Shown here one piece after another: positions 60,904 to 64,000 of a stretch of DNA of 64,000 nucleotides. The notes under the pieces were generated by a model, which was not told where the DNA came from, searched no databases, and worked only from the letters and a program-made list of their open reading frames with translations. The stretch is taken from positions 434,001 to 498,000 of the forward strand of contig NW_006917099.1 of assembly GCF_000516985.1 (NCBI RefSeq), read 5' to 3'. Both the position numbers and the translations under genes were made by a program. Each line of letters begins with the position of its first letter. Position 1 is the first letter of the stretch. This stretch comes from Pestalotiopsis fici W106-1 (Eukaryota; Ascomycota; Sordariomycetes; Amphisphaeriales; Sporocadaceae).

Positions 60904-62646
60904 ATGGACAATGTTCAGCCCGAAAATCAAGGATGGAGGTCGCGCCTTTATTCACAGGTGCCATTGAAATCGAAAAATGGAACTGTTCGGTTGCTCACGA
61001 TAGAGCCCCGTAGCCGCGTACGGTCAAATGCAGCCGAAGATCAAAATATCACGCAATGTTTCCTCAAGCTGGGGAACCTGAAGACCCAGCAATCAGCTTT
61101 CGTGGCGATATCGCATGCGTGTGAGAAGGGGGGAGATGAGGAGATCATGGTCAACGGCGCGCTGGTTCCAGTCTCAACCGATATTGCTGAGCTGCTCCGA
61201 TCCCTTCAGCACGAGCATGATCCCGTGACGATATGGATGGATGCTTTGTGTATCAATTACAGCGACGTTGAGGAGAAGTCGGCACAACTGGCTCAGATGC
61301 CCCAGATACTATCGGCTGCTTCATCGACCCTTGTGTGGCTAGGAGGGACCGCAGATGGAAGCCACGGGGCAATGGATGCCTTGAACCGCCTGGACGAAGA
61401 ACACCTTACCCCAGCGGCCCAGAAGCTTCTGCTGGCGGCATTACGCAAGACCCCTTGGATCACAAAGTTGCCGACTACAGTGACGCAACCAAGTCAACCT
61501 GCTAAAGAAGAAAGTCTCGAGGACCAATTGGACGCTCTAAGAACTTCGTTCAAGGCATTGATGAGCAGGCCATATTGGTCTAGACTGTGGTCCTTGACGG
61601 AGTTGGTGTTTACAAACAAGGGCACCGTAATGTGTGGAACTCGCTCGTTGGATCTGCACCGTTTCCACGCTGCGGCCAAAGCTCTCGACGGAGTTCTCAA
61701 CATGGCGACATACTCAAAATGGCTCGAGGCCAACAAGACGACAAATACATCCGCAAACCTTGACAATACTGAGCCGGCCAACTTCTCTGCCTCGCCTGCA
61801 CTATTGCTCCTTGCCGAGCGGGAGTTCTTTGTTGGAAGCCGCGGCTGGTGGTCATCTACAGAACATCCTCTGTTGACGATCCTTATGAGATATCACCTGA
61901 ACCGCGCTGAAACTAGACTACACTTGAACCCCGATGAGCAATGTGATCTCATTTTCGGCTTCGTAGGCCTGTCTTCAGATGCCGAGAAGCTGGGCATATC
62001 CATTGACTATCGAAAAGACTGGGCGCAAGTCTGTGCCGAGACAACGACATCGCTACTCCAACACAATCCAAGAGTGTTGCAACTATGCCTAGGGCACTCC
62101 AAGGCAGATGATGGTCGGTCTTCATGGCTCGTGGACTGGAGCAAGATTGCCCTCCCAGCCTCATATGACTCCGGTCGATCGTTCAATGCCTGTGGTCCTG
62201 CCGATGTCCGATTCTACCGAGCAGATGCACAGGACGCCCAGATAATTACGATGAAAGGAGTTATTCTTGACATTATCAACAGTGTGACGTCGGTTTCCAA
62301 TGACGGTGAGAATATCACAGAAGATATCAAGAAGGCGATAGACGAGAAATTTCAGCAGTCCTTGAGCATGGAGAAGTCACCATACACCCAAGATCAACAG
62401 CCCAACGTCCCAACTAGCATGTTGAAAGAGTCATGTTTTGTCACAGACAATGGATACATTGGATGTGGTGAGGGCCCTACCAAGGGCGATGTCGTTGCAA
62501 TATTGTATGGCTCTGAAGTCCCTTTTGCTTTGCGGAAGCAGGCTGATGAAACGTATCGACTCATTGGTGAAGTCTACATTGAAGGCATCATGGAAGGCGA
62601 GTTCATGAAGTCGCATAGAGCGGAAAGCATCATCAAAATTTGCTAG
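60904..62646 (+). CDS. HET-domain (heterokaryon incompatibility) protein (580 aa)
   Basis: Single exon starting at ATG 60904; the frame is open upstream to 60844 but has no earlier ATG there. The HET domain runs from about residue 25: TVRLLTIEP, then FVAISHACEKGG (usually AISYxW) at 66-77, VTIWMDALCINYSDVEEKSA at 108-127, ILSAASSTLVWLGG at 135-148, and YWSRLWSLTEL further on. The C-terminal half has the DLIFGFVGLSSDAEKLGI segment common to long HET proteins and a final KGDVVAILYGSEVPFALRKQ region. HET domains trigger cell death on non-self fusion and share ancestry with TIR folds. Tyr/Trp in the first motif is replaced by His-Ala, a divergence to note. Confidence 0.92.
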   Translation: MDNVQPENQGWRSRLYSQVPLKSKNGTVRLLTIEPRSRVRSNAAEDQNITQCFLKLGNLKTQQSAFVAISHACEKGGDEEIMVNGALVPVSTDIAELLRSLQHEHDPVTIWMDALCINYSDVEEKSAQLAQMPQILSAASSTLVWLGGTADGSHGAMDALNRLDEEHLTPAAQKLLLAALRKTPWITKLPTTVTQPSQPAKEESLEDQLDALRTSFKALMSRPYWSRLWSLTELVFTNKGTVMCGTRSLDLHRFHAAAKALDGVLNMATYSKWLEANKTTNTSANLDNTEPANFSASPALLLLAEREFFVGSRGWWSSTEHPLLTILMRYHLNRAETRLHLNPDEQCDLIFGFVGLSSDAEKLGISIDYRKDWAQVCAETTTSLLQHNPRVLQLCLGHSKADDGRSSWLVDWSKIALPASYDSGRSFNACGPADVRFYRADAQDAQIITMKGVILDIINSVTSVSNDGENITEDIKKAIDEKFQQSLSMEKSPYTQDQQPNVPTSMLKESCFVTDNGYIGCGEGPTKGDVVAILYGSEVPFALRKQADETYRLIGEVYIEGIMEGEFMKSHRAESIIKIC

Positions 62647-63449
62647 TTTAGACATTGAATGACATTTGCGAAATCTGAAGATCAAAATTCGTACCTTCCT
62701 AGAAATCTTTTATGGTCGCGTTATTTCTTTTTCTTCAAACTGGGACTGGAATTCATTGGACTTTAGGAGAGAATGGTTCTTTTGCCAACTGCCGTGCAGC
62801 TCCACAGCGCGCACCTACCTCGAATACTTCAACTGCTGGAAGACTTTTAATCTGCTAAAACCCCTTCTCATCAGCAAACCGAGTGGTTTGTCTTCTTTTC
62901 ATTCTTCTTATTCTTTCATATGTATGAGATGCGCATACCCGATCTTTTGGTGAAGCAAGTGGAATAGTGCAGGTCTCCTCTCAGAACCGTTACTGTGACG
63001 CTTGGAAGGTGCGCAACTCCTTTTACTCAAAGGCTCTGGTTTTTCTCGGACCTCTTCTAAATTCTTTTTTTTATTTTCATTCTCCTGTCAAAACGTGAGT
63101 CTCCACCTCTTCTGCTCACCCAAGTGAGTGCACGATTCCGACCTCCCTAGTCACTGTGTCGAAACTTACAGGGTTGTCGCATTCATCTCCACCACGGATG
63201 TTGCATCTGCACCATTTCAACGTCTCTCACTATTGTGCCTGCCCTATGTCACTGCAATTGTCCATTATTCTGGCTACCTCGACTTCTTCACACACCATTA
63301 TCGATTTCTCCGACTACTAGGTAAGTACCTGGTAACAACCATGACTTGTTCCCCAATAACAAAAACACAGTCCCGAAACCAACTCAACTTCCTGTCCAAG
63401 AGTCTTCTATTTCTTGAATCAAGAGCTAACTAGGATTCAAGCAGAGAAC
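62647..63449. other. Spacer and leader of the DUF7918-like gene
   Basis: About 800 bases with pyrimidine-rich patches (62880-62915 and 63060-63085) likely near a transcription start. A leader intron is possible (GTAAGT at about 63322, with acceptors before the ATG). No separate gene seen. Confidence 0.45.
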
Positions 63450-64000
63450 ATGGCTGTGATTGACGAAATTCCGGGGCTTGAGGTTTGGGTCTGTGTCAGT
63501 GACGAACGTGCAACTGAATATGAGCCGAAGGATGGGCCCCCGAAAGTCGAAGAAATGAATGCGCCTACTTCCACGAAATACATCGAGTCGATCAGTGGAG
63601 AGAACTTCAGTCTTCACTACAGGATTCATCGCGACTTTGAATTGGCCAAGGCTGTGGATAAGCGTCATCGCGGCATAGGGATCGTATACACGCTGGATGG
63701 AAATCCACATGATAGATGGCACTACTACTTCCCCTTCCCGTCCGGCACCAGAAAAGGTTGTCTTAGCTATCGCGAGTCAACAGACTCGCAGGGACGGAAA
63801 ATACACCAGCCTCTGCGGTTTGCTACGATCACAATCCTTGAGTCCGACGACAAGGATCGCATAGAGAGGGAGAAGAAGTCTTCTGCTCAACTGGGAGTCC
63901 TACAAGTTGAATTCAGGCTCATTACAAAAGTAAAACAAGATATTCCCAGCGAAGAATCTGTTTGTAAGGAAGGAAACAGCACCACCGATGAGGCTGAAGC
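63450..64000 (+). CDS. DUF7918-type fungal protein (3' truncated by window end)
   Basis: ATG at 63450 opens a frame of 183 complete codons that runs off the window. It begins MAVIDEIPGLEVWVCVSD and continues with TKYIESISGENFSLHYRIHR, GIGIVYTLDGNPHDRWHYYF and LRFATITILESDD, the all-beta pattern of a domain widespread in filamentous ascomycetes and basidiomycetes (DUF7918 by recollection). The function is unknown; many copies exist per genome and the domain often precedes a charged tail, consistent with the acidic sequence at the window edge. No signal peptide. Confidence 0.75.
   Translation, partial: MAVIDEIPGLEVWVCVSDERATEYEPKDGPPKVEEMNAPTSTKYIESISGENFSLHYRIHRDFELAKAVDKRHRGIGIVYTLDGNPHDRWHYYFPFPSGTRKGCLSYRESTDSQGRKIHQPLRFATITILESDDKDRIEREKKSSAQLGVLQVEFRLITKVKQDIPSEESVCKEGNSTTDEAE

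Noticed and set aside
1..64000. tRNA/rRNA genes, CRISPR arrays, transposon terminal repeats
   Set aside because: Scanned by eye for tRNA B-box-like sequences, paired long repeats and reverse-transcriptase/transposase motifs; none convincing.

Overview
The window looks like nuclear DNA of a filamentous ascomycete (Pezizomycotina, most likely a sordariomycete). Genes are interrupted by short introns with GTAAGT/GTGAGT-type donors, CTAAC/CTGAC branch points and CAG/TAG acceptors. They sit on both strands with long spacers, and NACHT/NLR, HET and HeLo proteins, secreted glycoside hydrolases and a CT-rich promoter tract are present. No rRNA, tRNA, CRISPR array or recognisable transposon was seen. 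All gene models were spliced by eye, and a model was accepted only when the exon phases added up. Taxonomy is an inference.

Layout. 1-2745 (+) is the 3' part of a tandem-BRCT checkpoint adaptor (Crb2/Rad9 type). About 8 kb without a supportable gene follows, then a 348-aa conserved-looking fungal protein of unknown function at 10.7 kb. A tiny three-exon gene for a 47-aa secreted peptide lies at 13.7-14.0 kb (-), next to a 961-aa NLR (Helo-like N-domain, NACHT, ankyrin) at 15.8-19.0 kb (-). From 19.5 to 23.6 kb (-) come a RidA-like protein, a catechol-type O-methyltransferase and an APH-like kinase. SRP54 (24.5-26.1 kb, +) converges with a 13-exon amino-acid permease (26.4-29.2 kb, -). A 77-aa orphan at 29.7 kb (+) precedes a 1004-aa kinase with a long C-terminal region (30.6-33.8 kb, -) and a GH5 endoglucanase (35.1-36.1 kb, -).

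The most suggestive region is 37.4-42.4 kb. An apparently active kinase (-) and a HeLo-domain pseudokinase (+) are transcribed divergently from a shared 482-bp spacer. The two-gene composition resembles the RIPK3-MLKL necroptosis pair: HeLo is the fungal counterpart of the MLKL four-helix bundle, and the second protein has lost its catalytic motifs. The functional pairing is inference. With the NLR and a HET-domain protein (60.9-62.6 kb), the window carries several regulated-cell-death or allorecognition parts.

The right third holds a seven-helix receptor (47.2-48.5 kb, +), a secreted GH31 alpha-glucosidase with a 19-nt microexon (49.8-53.2 kb, +), an RNase III-like protein with a GC-AG intron (53.4-54.2 kb, -), a TDP2-like phosphodiesterase (55.0-56.0 kb, +), a GT15 mannosyltransferase (56.1-57.5 kb, -), a GT32-type gene with an in-frame TAG (58.2-59.3 kb, +), the HET protein and a truncated DUF7918-type protein running off the right edge.
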